A stretch of 64,000 bases of DNA from DASRQK01 sp964436635. Lineage in GTDB: Bacteria > Bacteroidota > Bacteroidia > Sphingobacteriales > Sphingobacteriaceae. The position numbers and the translations under genes were made by a program. The DNA lies in the NCBI GenBank assembly GCA_964436635.1, contig CAYTDM010000001.1, positions 62,001 to 126,000 of the forward strand. Reading direction: 5' to 3'. The notes below the pieces were generated by a model. The model was not told where the DNA came from. It searched no databases and saw only the letters and a program-made list of their open reading frames with translations. Shown in pieces: positions 44,511-53,364 of the stretch (position 1 is its first letter; each line of letters opens with the position of its first letter).

Positions 44511-44533
44511 ATGCATCTTATTAATAGATGCAT
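44511..44533. promoter_or_regulatory. Inverted repeat upstream of the ECF sigma gene
   Basis: ATGCATCT (44511-44518) and AGATGCAT (44526-44533), 8-bp perfect arms, 7-bp A/T spacer, 41 bp before the sigma start codon. It could be an operator for a dimeric regulator or a hairpin in the leader. Confidence 0.45.
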
Positions 44534-44574
44534 CTACCTAACAAATTCCATATAAACATGGATGATTTAATATT

Positions 44575-44588
44575 ATGATCTTAATCAC
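44575..44588 (+). promoter_or_regulatory. Candidate FNR/CRP-family site (ATGAT-N4-ATCAC)
   Basis: ATGAT CTTA ATCAC: the same outer and core bases as the site at 39727. It lies in the divergent region, 105 bp before the sigma start and 160 bp before the first YceI start, about 96 bp ahead of a TACGTTTG box. Confidence 0.4.
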
Positions 44589-44643
44589 ATTCTGCTCTTT
44601 GCAAAGCTAATGAAAATTACTTTTTAATCTGTCGAGCTTCATG

Positions 44644-44672
44644 TTGCAAGAAAAGAATTCCCGCTACGTTTG
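44644..44672 (+). promoter_or_regulatory. Promoter for the first YceI gene
   Basis: TTG at 44644-44646 and TACGTTTG at 44665-44672 with an 18-bp spacer. The leader to the ATG at 44748 is about 70 nt. The remaining 277-bp divergent space holds the two sites listed above; I see no small gene in it. Confidence 0.4.
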
Positions 44673-44747
44673 TAGCAGATAATAACAAGAATGGATGTGA
44701 TTTTTTAACACACGAATCCATCAAAATTTTAACTAACAATAACGCGT

Positions 44748-45341
44748 ATGAAAACGAACACAAAGCCCTTATTAAAAACCTTTGGTTTATTCTTAAGCAT
44801 GCTTATTATGTCCGTAGGGTTGCAAGCACAAACTATATATCAATCCAATGCAGGAAAAGTAACTGTAAAAGGAACTTCTACTTTGCATGACTGGGAAATG
44901 GTTTCTGCCAAAGGTCAAACGAAAGCTACCTTTACATTAAATGAAAATGAATTGACTGGTATTACACAGCTTTCTTTTATGGTTCCTGCAGAAAGCTTAA
45001 AGAGCGATAAAAGTGGTTTGGATAAAAATGCCTATAAAGCATTAAACACGGATAAGCACAAAAACATAGCTTTCACCATGACGAATGGAACAGTTTCCAG
45101 CAGCGGTAATAACAAATATAAAATCTCTGCTACCGGGAATTTAGTCATAAATGGTGTGTCTAAAAAAGTCACTTTGCAAGCTGAAGGAATATTTAATCCT
45201 GCAGATCAAAGCATCCGAGTAGTGGGTAATACAAAGTTTGCCATGTCTTCTTTCAGTGTGAAACCTCCAGTATTAATGATGGGTACTGTGAAAACCGGAG
45301 ATGATATCACTATAGAATTTCAAGTGAATTTAACTAAATAA
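44748..45341 (+). CDS. YceI family periplasmic protein
   Basis: 197 aa with a signal peptide (ending LQAQ, about residue 28) and a YceI lipocalin-like fold: YQSNAGKVTVKGTSTLHDWEM, a basic strand pair, MVPAESLKSDKSGLDKNAYKAL, and the IEFQVNLTK end. YceI proteins bind isoprenoids such as polyprenyl chains in a barrel. It is the first gene of a YceI/barrel/YceI cluster next to an ECF sigma/anti-sigma pair, with 48 bp to the next gene. Ligand is not known. Confidence 0.88.
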   Translation: MKTNTKPLLKTFGLFLSMLIMSVGLQAQTIYQSNAGKVTVKGTSTLHDWEMVSAKGQTKATFTLNENELTGITQLSFMVPAESLKSDKSGLDKNAYKALNTDKHKNIAFTMTNGTVSSSGNNKYKISATGNLVINGVSKKVTLQAEGIFNPADQSIRVVGNTKFAMSSFSVKPPVLMMGTVKTGDDITIEFQVNLTK

Positions 45342-45389
45342 CACGCTATCATTTAATAGAATACATAGATTAATTAAACTCAATATAAT

Positions 45390-46763
45390 ATGAAAACGAA
45401 ATTATTCAACTTGGCCTTAATCGCAGCGATCGGTTTAGTCGGAGCTCCCCTCCTTAGCCAAGCCCAAGAAGAAAAAGAAGATTTAATTCAATACGGAAAA
45501 GTGGATTTCATTCGTTCCTATGATAAAACAGGTTTACATGTTTTTGAAACGAATAAAGACGATTTAAAAAAGGCTTATACCGGAAGAAGATTAAGTTTAG
45601 GTGCAGGTTTCACTCAACAATTTCAAGCCATCACGCATGAAAATCCAGGTGCACTGAACAGTTTAGGTACCGGAGTAAATGCTTTGCATAAATTGACGCC
45701 GGGCTTTATGACTGCGCAAGCAAACTTATATATCGACGTCCAGCTGGCTGAAGGAATTCGCTTGAATCTAACGAATTACCTTTCTTCAAGGCATCACAAT
45801 GAGGTTTGGGTAAAAGGTGGTTATTTGCAAATCGACAAGTTTCCATTTAAAGGCCAAATATGGGATCAATTAAGTGAAATTGTGACTGTAAAAGCTGGAC
45901 ACATGGAGATTAATTATGGGGACTCCCATTTTCGCAGACCTGACGGTGGACACACCTTATACAGCCCATTTATGGAAGGCAATATCATGGATGCGTTTGC
46001 TACTGAAATCGCCGGTGAGGTCTACGTAATGAAAAATGGCTTATTAGGGATGATCGGTTTAAGTAACGGGATGATCAAAGGGCACGTGGATTCTACAGCG
46101 ATCACTCCATTCGATGACAACACTGCAAGAAACCCTTCTATCTATTTAAAAGGAGGCGTGGACAAACAAGTAACCGAAGATTTAAGGCTTCGTTTAACAG
46201 GAAGCGTTTACCACAATAGCGGAACTGCGGGCAGTGGCTTAACCCTTTATTCTGGTGATAGAACAGGTTCTAATTATCAAAACGTAATGGAACAAGGCTA
46301 TTCAGCTGGCGCAAAAAAAGCTTACACAGCCATGTTTACTTCTGGACGTTTTAACCCTGGATTTACAGGTAAATTAGATGCGGTGATGGTTAATGGCTTC
46401 GCAAAATACAAAGGCCTTGAGTTTTTCGGAACCTATGAGTATGCCAAAGGTAGAAGCAGAACTGAAGCCGATAGCCGAGTTGCACAACAGCTCGCTGTAG
46501 AAGGAGTTTATCGCTTTGGAACAAACGAAAACCTCTTTGCAGGAGTACGTTATAACACAGTAAATTCGGAATTGCGCATTGCAAATCAACTTCAGGATGT
46601 GCGAGTAGATCGATTTGCGGTAGCTGCAGGATGGTTTTTAACTAAAAATATATTAATGAAAGGCGAATTTGTAAAACAAAACTACACCGATTTTCCTGCC
46701 GTGGATTTTAGACACAATGGTAAATTTGATGGCGTAGTGGTTGAAGCAATCATTGCCTTCTAA
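45390..46763 (+). CDS. Predicted outer-membrane beta-barrel protein, family unassigned
   Basis: 457 aa. Signal peptide to about residue 25 (ending SQAQ). The rest alternates polar and hydrophobic residues with many Gly/Tyr/Phe strand ends (AGFTQQFQAI, AQANLYIDVQLAEGIRLNLTNYLS, LFAGVRYNTVNSELR, VVVEAIIAF) and closes in a C-terminal Phe, as expected for a porin-like barrel. I do not recognise a named family. Flanked on both sides by YceI genes in the same direction, so it may form a pathway with them. A hairpin lies just after the stop. Confidence 0.7.
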   Translation: MKTKLFNLALIAAIGLVGAPLLSQAQEEKEDLIQYGKVDFIRSYDKTGLHVFETNKDDLKKAYTGRRLSLGAGFTQQFQAITHENPGALNSLGTGVNALHKLTPGFMTAQANLYIDVQLAEGIRLNLTNYLSSRHHNEVWVKGGYLQIDKFPFKGQIWDQLSEIVTVKAGHMEINYGDSHFRRPDGGHTLYSPFMEGNIMDAFATEIAGEVYVMKNGLLGMIGLSNGMIKGHVDSTAITPFDDNTARNPSIYLKGGVDKQVTEDLRLRLTGSVYHNSGTAGSGLTLYSGDRTGSNYQNVMEQGYSAGAKKAYTAMFTSGRFNPGFTGKLDAVMVNGFAKYKGLEFFGTYEYAKGRSRTEADSRVAQQLAVEGVYRFGTNENLFAGVRYNTVNSELRIANQLQDVRVDRFAVAAGWFLTKNILMKGEFVKQNYTDFPAVDFRHNGKFDGVVVEAIIAF

Positions 46764-46817
46764 TAAAGAGTCTATTCTACTTAACAACAATGGATAATTA
46801 ACCTAACCTAAGCTTTT

Positions 46818-46860
46818 AACTGTCTGGTGAATCAAGAACATTCCCAGACAGTTCTATTTC
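46818..46860 (+). terminator. Hairpin after the barrel gene
   Basis: AACTGTCTGG (46818-46827) pairs perfectly with 46844-46853 over 10 bp with a 16-nt loop, followed by CTATTTC. It is weak in T residues, so it may be a processing or stability element instead. It separates the barrel gene from the second YceI gene, which has its own -7 box. Confidence 0.55.
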
Positions 46861-46871
46861 ATTAATTATTG

Positions 46872-46879
46872 TAATTTTG
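46872..46879 (+). promoter_or_regulatory. -7 box immediately before the second YceI gene
   Basis: TAATTTTG at 46872-46879, 5 nt before the ATG at 46885, so the transcript would have almost no leader. No clear -33 TTTG is seen at the usual distance. Confidence 0.4.
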
Positions 46880-46884
46880 CAGCC

Positions 46885-47532
46885 ATGAAGAATTTCCGAT
46901 TTCCCCTTGCAAGTACCATACAATACTTAGGGTTAATTTTGATTTTAGTAAGTGGATATCTGTGCTTTACTTCTTTCGTATCTTCTGAAGTAAAGACCAT
47001 GAAATGGACGATTCATCCAGGCAGTTCCATTCGGATTAATGGCAGTTCAAATGTAAATAAGTTTACCTGCACGGCTTCCAAGGATTTCAAGGCAAATCCA
47101 TTGATTTTTCAGCAAAAAGAAGTCCCAGCAAATATGCAGGTTAGCATGCAAGGCACCGTTACCGTAGCCGTTAAAGCCTTTGATTGCGTGCATAGAATGT
47201 TAGAACAAGATTTGAGAAAAACTTTAAAAGAATCAGAATTCCCAGAGTTTACGATCCAATTTCTTGAATTAGAAAGAATGCCCGATTTAGATAGTGAAGT
47301 AGACTTTTTAAGCGGCAAAGTGCTAATCGATATTGCGGGAAAGCAAAAACAATTTTACTTACGTTATTCTTTTAATAAAACGCCCAACGGCTATTTGTTA
47401 AAAGGCAGTCGGGCGTTTAATTTTGCTGATTTTGGACTAGCTCCTCCGAAAAAGGCGGCTGGTCTCATCCGCGTAAATGATCATTTTGATGTAGGATTTA
47501 CCATGATCTTGGTGGATCCTAAAATCTCTTAA
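46885..47532 (+). CDS. YceI-like family protein, membrane-anchored
   Basis: 215 aa. Signal anchor or signal peptide at residues 13-34, then a YceI-type fold with a different layout from the first copy: WTIHPGSSIRINGSSNVNKFTC, VPANMQVSMQGTVTVAVKAFDC, and the late KAAGLIRVNDHFDVGF. The signature matches the more divergent YceI branch. It probably has its own promoter. Its TAA stop is 14 bp from the convergent PepSY-like gene. Two divergent YceI paralogues in one locus suggest distinct ligands or subcellular sites (inference). Confidence 0.8.
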   Translation: MKNFRFPLASTIQYLGLILILVSGYLCFTSFVSSEVKTMKWTIHPGSSIRINGSSNVNKFTCTASKDFKANPLIFQQKEVPANMQVSMQGTVTVAVKAFDCVHRMLEQDLRKTLKESEFPEFTIQFLELERMPDLDSEVDFLSGKVLIDIAGKQKQFYLRYSFNKTPNGYLLKGSRAFNFADFGLAPPKKAAGLIRVNDHFDVGFTMILVDPKIS

Positions 47533-47546
47533 TCAAAACTTATTTC

Positions 47547-47975
47547 TTAATCAATTCTGATGAATTCTCCAGCTTTGGAGAAGATTAATTCCATTCCAAT
47601 GTTCAATTCTATTTCTTGGAAATTTCCGTCTAATTCCCATGAAGTGATGTGATCACCCGCAAAATTAACTTGTACGTATTCTAAAATTTTGGTTGGAACG
47701 ACTGAATTAGGCAAAGCAAGGTTACGATTGTTTTTTACCGATAAGACCTCTCCTGTTTTATTGAATTCTAATTCAAAGCCGTTTGCCACATACACATCGA
47801 AACTTTTCTTTAATCCTTCCCGATCTTCTACCACTTGAATGATATTTAATCCATTAAAATGGGTGTTTAAATATTCAGTCGCTTTTTTCGGAAGTTCTGT
47901 TTCCGGAATGATGGATTCTTTTTCACAACTGCTTAACCCTAATACTGCTACCAATGCTATTATTAAATTTTTCAT
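47547..47975 (-). CDS. PepSY-like lipoprotein
   Basis: 142 aa. Lipobox LSSC puts the lipid on Cys17. Two PepSY-like repeats (about 25-82 and 83-142) share the pattern P-K-x-x-x-x-Y-L-N-x-x-F and a strand-turn-strand ending in F-x-K-x-GE (ELEFNKTGEVLSV, ELIFSKAGEFIRI). Bacteroidota genes of this type often lie beside histidine kinases and may act as periplasmic inputs; the function is unproven. Downstream member of a group with a second PepSY-like gene and a two-component system. Confidence 0.78.
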   Translation of the reverse strand: MKNLIIALVAVLGLSSCEKESIIPETELPKKATEYLNTHFNGLNIIQVVEDREGLKKSFDVYVANGFELEFNKTGEVLSVKNNRNLALPNSVVPTKILEYVQVNFAGDHITSWELDGNFQEIELNIGMELIFSKAGEFIRID

Positions 47976-48034
47976 AATGTTCTGTTTTTAATTTTTTTCT
48001 AAATTTTAATTTTAACTTTAACCTTAACCCTTTT

Positions 48035-48484
48035 TTACTCCCAAATAAATCCTTCTACTACATTTCCATTCGCATCCACAATGATTTCAAACTTTTGAGT
48101 GAATGAAATTAGATCCAATTTGAATACATTTACATTACCGATAATTAATTGGTCGGCTTCAAATATTCTGAACCCCTTGTAATTTGTTTTGATTGCAGAT
48201 TTAATCGCTTCCGGCAAATTTTTCACCCGAATTTCTTGTTCATGACGAAGAACATTTCCTTCAGTGTCAAACCAAACTTCATGGTCTAAACGATTGATTT
48301 CAAACTCTACCTCGTAGTGTGCTTTGCTCTTTTCCCAATCAATGTCTACTGCTTTTGGAAATTTGCTCTTAAAAGCATTTAATACGATGGCAGGAACCTG
48401 ATGGCTAGATAAATCTTGTGCCAATGTCACACCCATCATACCCACGACTAACATCATCGTGCTTACTAATTTTTTGTAATTCAT
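48035..48484 (-). CDS. PepSY-like secreted protein
   Basis: 149 aa with a signal peptide ending TLAQ (about residue 23). Two PepSY-like modules are visible: VPAIVLNAFKSKFPKAVDIDWEKSKAHYEVEFEINRLDHEVWFDTEG in the first, and LPEAIKSAIKTNYKGFRI with KFEIIVDANGNVV in the second (stated in pieces). It lies 134 bp after the histidine kinase stop codon and 59 bp before the second PepSY-like gene. Probably a signal input or target of the kinase, by context only. Confidence 0.78.
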   Translation of the reverse strand: MNYKKLVSTMMLVVGMMGVTLAQDLSSHQVPAIVLNAFKSKFPKAVDIDWEKSKAHYEVEFEINRLDHEVWFDTEGNVLRHEQEIRVKNLPEAIKSAIKTNYKGFRIFEADQLIIGNVNVFKLDLISFTQKFEIIVDANGNVVEGFIWE

Positions 48485-48618
48485 TTTAAACCTCTTTTAA
48501 TTTTAAACCTCATTTAATTATTAATATTCAGAAATCATACCAAAACTGTTTTGGAGATATTGATACAAATAAACGGGTCGAATCAGGAAACTTTCTGGAA
48601 TTAAGCCTGTATATTTAA

Positions 48619-49887
48619 TTATTTTTTTGAAATAGTAAAAGAATGAAGCTGGTCCTCATATTTATAGTTCAATTTTAGGTCACTTGCTTCGCAAATCGCC
48701 TTTGCAATTGCTAATCCTAAGCCCAAACGGTTTGGATCCGTTGAAAACTTTTCAAAACGATTAAATATGGCTTGAATATCTAATTTTGATTGAGTGGAAG
48801 TATTTGAAATGATAATTTTATTCTCGGTGATAGACACCCTAATTTGCCCACCTTCCTGATTGTGTACGATGGCATTTTTTATCAAGTTACTGATTAAAAT
48901 ATGCAGCAAATCTGGGTGTATCCCGAGGGAAATCTCCGCAGTTTCTTTATATTCAATTTGGAGGTTTTTGCTATTCGCAAAGTCTTCAAACTGCGTCAAC
49001 ACTTCTTTCACTAAAGAATTCACTTCGACACTTTTCTCAACTAAAAATTGTTTGTTTTCGATCTTTGTCAATAAGATTAATGCCTTATTTAAACGTGTAA
49101 GTCGTTTGAGTTGCTGGTTCACTTGATCGATTAATGCAGCTTGTTCATCGGATAATGTCTCCTGTTCTATTAATAATTCTAATTTATTAATACTAATGGC
49201 CAGCGGAGTTTGCATTTCGTGAGAAGCATTTTCTAAAAACTGTTTTTGGCTGTTATAAGTTAAAACTACATGTTTGGTGAGCGCACCCACCGCTTGATCA
49301 AGATCTTTAAACTCTTGTACATTCGTGTCGGTACTTTTTAAAACTGGGTTTTTATCTAAATTAAAGTTTTTGATTTTATTTAAAACTTCGTAAAACGGTT
49401 CCCAAATCTTTCTTAACATTAAATTGTTGATCACAAAAAGGCTTAATAATAGAAATGCATATAGCCAGATAATAGAGAAAAGAATGTCCTCTTTCAAGTC
49501 GTCTTTTTCGACAGTCGATGAAATTACATTTAATTCGTAATAATCATTGCCAAGCTTGAAAGCCGTCTTTAATAAGCGAAAAGGCTCGAGATCTTGTTCA
49601 TTGATGGTGTAAATTAGCGTGTCCGCATAGGTTTCGGTCATTTCGAGGGCACGCACACGATCCAATTTTTTTATAACATAATTTCGTTCATTAAATTCTT
49701 GATTATTCAGGATGGAAGCATCACGGGTTGCTTCATTAATAATTAACATTTTATAATTATCTAATCCATCATCTATGCTATCTTCTACCTCATTTATTAA
49801 ATTATGATAGAACAAGGCTGCCCATACACCTACCAAAATAGGAACAAGGATAATAAAATATTTTAGGGTATGATTTAGTAATTTCAT
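48619..49887 (-). CDS. Sensor histidine kinase
   Basis: 422 aa from ATG 49887; the frame extends upstream but would overlap the response-regulator gene. Two membrane helices (about 9-28 and 135-156) bracket a periplasmic sensor of about 105 residues. Then a HAMP-like linker, HisKA with the phosphorylated His223 in ENASHEMQTPLA, and HATPase_c with the N-box NLIKNAIVHN and G-box LGLGLAIAKAI. It is 11 bp downstream of the OmpR-type regulator. The paired PepSY-like genes suggest a periplasmic metal, envelope or small-ligand stimulus. Confidence 0.92.
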   Translation of the reverse strand: MKLLNHTLKYFIILVPILVGVWAALFYHNLINEVEDSIDDGLDNYKMLIINEATRDASILNNQEFNERNYVIKKLDRVRALEMTETYADTLIYTINEQDLEPFRLLKTAFKLGNDYYELNVISSTVEKDDLKEDILFSIIWLYAFLLLSLFVINNLMLRKIWEPFYEVLNKIKNFNLDKNPVLKSTDTNVQEFKDLDQAVGALTKHVVLTYNSQKQFLENASHEMQTPLAISINKLELLIEQETLSDEQAALIDQVNQQLKRLTRLNKALILLTKIENKQFLVEKSVEVNSLVKEVLTQFEDFANSKNLQIEYKETAEISLGIHPDLLHILISNLIKNAIVHNQEGGQIRVSITENKIIISNTSTQSKLDIQAIFNRFEKFSTDPNRLGLGLAIAKAICEASDLKLNYKYEDQLHSFTISKK

Positions 49888-49898
49888 GTGCTGTCCAA

Positions 49899-50582
49899 TT
49901 AGTCGGCTTGTACTTCTAATTTGTACCCAATTCCATACACAGCCCGGATTTCCACATTGCAATAGGCATCTTTCAATTTTTTTCTTAAATTTTTAACTTG
50001 GGAGTACAAAAACTCGAAATTATCAGCATCGTCCATAAAATCTCCCCAAACATGTTCCGCCAAGGCTACTTTTTGTACTAAGCGATTTTTATTGATAAGC
50101 AGGTATTCTAAAATGTCAAATTCCTTTCTATTCAAGATCATTTCAACTCCGTTGACTTTTGCAACTCGGTTTTCAATATCAAATTCTAAGTTCCCCACCT
50201 GTTGGGTTATCTGTGCTGCCTCTGCTGTTCTTCTTAAAATCGATTTAATTCTGGCATTTAATTCCGCTAAATGAAATGGTTTCGTTAAATAATCATCTGC
50301 ACCGATCTCAAATCCCTTTAATTTATCATCGATCGCATCTTTTGCTGAAATGATGATGACGCGCTCCGATTTCGCCAAATCTTTCAGTTCCTTTAATAAG
50401 TTTAACCCATTACCATCCGGCAGCATGATGTCTAATAACACACAATCGTAGTCGAAATTAATCAGTTTATCCAAAGCTGTTTTATAATCAGCAGCAGATT
50501 CCACCACGTACATTTGTTTGATTAAGGATTGAACCAAGGTTTCTCTTAAGTCCGTTTCATCTTCGATGATCAGTATTTTCAT
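49899..50582 (-). CDS. OmpR/PhoB-family response regulator
   Basis: 227 aa. The receiver domain (residues 1-115) has Asp51 as phosphorylation site (DCVLLDIMLPDG), acidic residues EDE at 7-9 and Lys at KPF. The C-terminal winged helix (about 125-227) shows LNRKEFDILEYLLINKNRLV, EHVWGD and VRAVYGIGYKLE-like end. First gene of the regulator-kinase-PepSY-PepSY group. It is divergent from the fur-like gene with 141 bp between them. Confidence 0.95.
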   Translation of the reverse strand: MKILIIEDETDLRETLVQSLIKQMYVVESAADYKTALDKLINFDYDCVLLDIMLPDGNGLNLLKELKDLAKSERVIIISAKDAIDDKLKGFEIGADDYLTKPFHLAELNARIKSILRRTAEAAQITQQVGNLEFDIENRVAKVNGVEMILNRKEFDILEYLLINKNRLVQKVALAEHVWGDFMDDADNFEFLYSQVKNLRKKLKDAYCNVEIRAVYGIGYKLEVQAD

Positions 50583-50670
50583 GGCTAAATTTAAATAAAT
50601 TAAGCGTTTCTTTTATCAAAGGTCACAGATAATTCCGAAAAGAAACTGGAATATTAGCTAAGTTTTTAGT

Positions 50671-50678
50671 ATCTTTGT
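50671..50678 (+). promoter_or_regulatory. -7 box for the fur-like gene
   Basis: TATCTTTG at 50671-50678, with CTGG about 20 bp upstream in place of the usual TTTG. The leader would be about 40 nt. Confidence 0.4.
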
Positions 50679-50723
50679 TACAGGCTTTTGGGAAATTAGT
50701 CTTGTTTTATCATTTTCGCTTGC

Positions 50724-51152
50724 ATGAGCAACCACCACGAACATTTTATAAGCTTATTGAAAAATAAGGATCTACGAGTGACCACGCCGAGGTTAGCAGT
50801 GTTGTCTGTTATATCCGAGAGTCCGGTAGCAGTATCTCAGCCAGAATTGGAACGGTTATTGGGCAAAGACATTGATCGAGTTACTTTATATCGCTGTTTG
50901 GCCGTTTTCGAAGAAAAAGGCATCGTACATAAGGTGTTCGATTTAAATGGAACAGCTGCATTTGCCATGTGTGATGCCACGTGTTCAGATCATCATCATA
51001 CGGATCAACATGTTCATTTCATCTGTTCAAAATGTAACCAGGTTTATTGTTTAGATGATATTAAGTTACCTAATCTACTATTACCAAAAAACTACCAATT
51101 GGACCAAATTGGTGTCAATGCAATTGGCATCTGTGCGGCCTGCAATCAATAA
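50724..51152 (+). CDS. Fur family transcriptional repressor (zinc/iron)
   Basis: 142 aa. The N-terminal winged helix (about 10-82: RVTTPRLAVLSVISE, DRVTLYRCLAVFEEKGIVHKV) and the C-terminal dimer domain are present. Metal-binding signs: HHHTDQHVHFICSKCNQVYCL (His cluster plus C-x2-C) and a second C-x2-C (GICAACNQ). The two C-x2-C pairs form the structural zinc site. The family includes Fur, Zur and PerR; this one resembles the Zur/Fur branch but the metal is not certain. It lies 17 bp before rnr. Confidence 0.88.
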   Translation: MSNHHEHFISLLKNKDLRVTTPRLAVLSVISESPVAVSQPELERLLGKDIDRVTLYRCLAVFEEKGIVHKVFDLNGTAAFAMCDATCSDHHHTDQHVHFICSKCNQVYCLDDIKLPNLLLPKNYQLDQIGVNAIGICAACNQ

Positions 51153-51169
51153 TTTAATATTAAAATTTT

Positions 51170-53296
51170 ATGGCTAAAAAGAGTGATCATGCATTCAGGA
51201 ATATTCTGATTCAGTTGATTGTTGATATATTTGAAAAATCCCCAAACCAATCTCTTAATTATAAGCAAATAGCATCCAAACTTAACATTGTAGATGAAGA
51301 TGCAAAAAAAGCGATTCAATCGATTTTAACTGATGAATCTAAGCATTCTGGACTTTTTAAAGAATTGGAAAGAGGCAAATATGTTCTTAGAGAAGTCAAA
51401 GCATTTGTAACTGGAAAAGTGGACATGACTGCTGATGGATCTGCATTCATCCTCCTGGATGAGTTTGAAGATGATATTTACATTGCCCCAAGAAAATTAA
51501 GAAATGCATTGCATGGGGATATCGTGAAAGTGCATACCTATGAGAAAAAACGCGGTAAACGTAAAGAGGGCGAAGTAGTTGAAATTTTAGAGCGTGCCAA
51601 AACCGAATTTACAGGTATTTTAACCGTTTCCCCAAGGTTTGCATTTTTGATCGCAGACAATCGGAAAATGTTAAATGACATTTTTGTGCCATTGGAAGAG
51701 ATTAATGGTGCAAAAGATGGCGATAAAGTGGTGGTTTCTATTACAGACTGGCCACTTGAAAGCAAGAATCCTGTAGGGAAAGTTAAACATGTTTTAGGAA
51801 GACAAGGGGAAAACAATACCGAAATGAATGCTATTCTTGCTGATTTTGGATTCCCACTAAGTTTTCCTGAAAAGGTTATCGCTGAATCAGAAGCCTTGCC
51901 ATCACAGATTGCACCAGAAGAAATTGCGAAGCGGAAAGATTTCAGATCCATCATGACCATGACGATCGACCCTGCAGATGCGAAAGATTTCGACGACGCA
52001 TTATCCTTTAGAATTCTTGAAAATGGGAATTACGAGGTAGGTGTACACATTGCAGATGTCACTCATTTTGTTCGACCAAACACCACTTTGGATGCCGAAG
52101 CTTTTGATCGAGGAACATCGGTGTATTTAGTCGATCGAGTCATTCCAATGTTGCCTGAACGAATTTCGAATGATTTGTGTTCATTAAGACCGAATGAAGA
52201 TCGTTTAAGTTTTTCAGCGGTATTTGAAATGGATGCGGACGCAAATATTGTTAAGGAATGGTTTGGGAAAACCGTGATTCATTCGGATATGCGATTTAGT
52301 TATGAAGAGGCACAAGAAATTTTGGAAGGCAAAGAAAGTCCATTTTCTGAATCTTTGCATATCCTAAACGCTTTGGCCTATATCTTAAGGGATCGTAAGT
52401 TTAAAAATGGCGCCATTAACTTCGAAACCACTGAAGTGAAGTTTAAGTTGGATGAAAATGGAAAACCTTTAGGCGTGTATGCCAAAGAGCGTAAAGACGC
52501 GCACCGGTTAATCGAAGATTTTATGTTGTTAGCAAATCGCCGCGTTGCGGAATATGTTGGTAAACAAAAAGGCCGAATGGCCAAGCCTTTTGTATATCGA
52601 GCACACGACGCGCCAAGCATGGAAAATATAGCTTCTTTTGCTCAGTTTGCTTCACGATTTGGCCACAAAATCAATTTTAGAAATGATCGTGAGATTGCAA
52701 AGTCTCTGAATGGCTTAATGGAGAAAATTGAGGGGAGTAAAGAGCAAAATGTGTTAACAACCCTCGCCATCCGTTCTATGGCAAAAGCCATTTATACCAC
52801 GAAGAAAACCAGTCATTATGGGCTTGCATTTGATTATTATACACACTTTACTTCTCCGATTCGTAGATATCCAGACGTAATGGTCCATAGATTATTAGAA
52901 TTTTATTTAGCTGGTGGGGATAAAGTGAACGTAGAAGCGTATGAAAAAATGTGTGAACACGCTTCTCAAATGGAGAAAAAAGCAGCCGACGCAGAACGAG
53001 CTTCTATTAAGTATAAGCAGGCTGAATTCTTAGAAGAACAAGTAGGAGAAGAATTTATAGGGCTAATTTCTGGTGTCACTGAGTGGGGTATTTATGTTGA
53101 AATCGAAGAAAACAAATGTGAAGGCATGGTGCGGCTTCGGGATTTGACAGATGATTTTTATGCCTTAGATGAAAAGAATTATGCAGTAATCGGTAGAAGA
53201 AAGAAAAAAGTCTATCAATTAGGGGATGAAGTGAAAATTAAAGTAAAACGAGTAGATCTTGCTAAAAGGCAAGTCGACTTTGTCTTGTTGTCCTAA
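51170..53296 (+). CDS. rnr: Ribonuclease R
   Basis: 708-aa 3'-5' exoribonuclease of the RNase II family that degrades structured RNA. Order: helical N-terminal wing (residues 1-75), cold-shock domains (about 80-240), the catalytic RNB domain with DPADAKDFDDALSFR and the acidic residues that bind magnesium, TSPIRRYPDVMVHR in its second half, and a C-terminal S1 domain (about 625-706). Its length is a little below the usual 750-800 but all domains are there. Likely cotranscribed with the upstream fur-like gene. Confidence 0.95.
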   Translation: MAKKSDHAFRNILIQLIVDIFEKSPNQSLNYKQIASKLNIVDEDAKKAIQSILTDESKHSGLFKELERGKYVLREVKAFVTGKVDMTADGSAFILLDEFEDDIYIAPRKLRNALHGDIVKVHTYEKKRGKRKEGEVVEILERAKTEFTGILTVSPRFAFLIADNRKMLNDIFVPLEEINGAKDGDKVVVSITDWPLESKNPVGKVKHVLGRQGENNTEMNAILADFGFPLSFPEKVIAESEALPSQIAPEEIAKRKDFRSIMTMTIDPADAKDFDDALSFRILENGNYEVGVHIADVTHFVRPNTTLDAEAFDRGTSVYLVDRVIPMLPERISNDLCSLRPNEDRLSFSAVFEMDADANIVKEWFGKTVIHSDMRFSYEEAQEILEGKESPFSESLHILNALAYILRDRKFKNGAINFETTEVKFKLDENGKPLGVYAKERKDAHRLIEDFMLLANRRVAEYVGKQKGRMAKPFVYRAHDAPSMENIASFAQFASRFGHKINFRNDREIAKSLNGLMEKIEGSKEQNVLTTLAIRSMAKAIYTTKKTSHYGLAFDYYTHFTSPIRRYPDVMVHRLLEFYLAGGDKVNVEAYEKMCEHASQMEKKAADAERASIKYKQAEFLEEQVGEEFIGLISGVTEWGIYVEIEENKCEGMVRLRDLTDDFYALDEKNYAVIGRRKKKVYQLGDEVKIKVKRVDLAKRQVDFVLLS

Positions 53297-53364
53297 TTGA
53301 ATACGGTACTGATCGACTTCCTTCTAAGCGATTTTTATCGAATCTCAAAGTGCTAAATAAGCGC

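Noticed and set aside
49888..49962. N-terminal extension of the histidine kinase
   Set aside because: It overlaps the response-regulator gene; the ATG at 49887 is followed at once by the first membrane helix.
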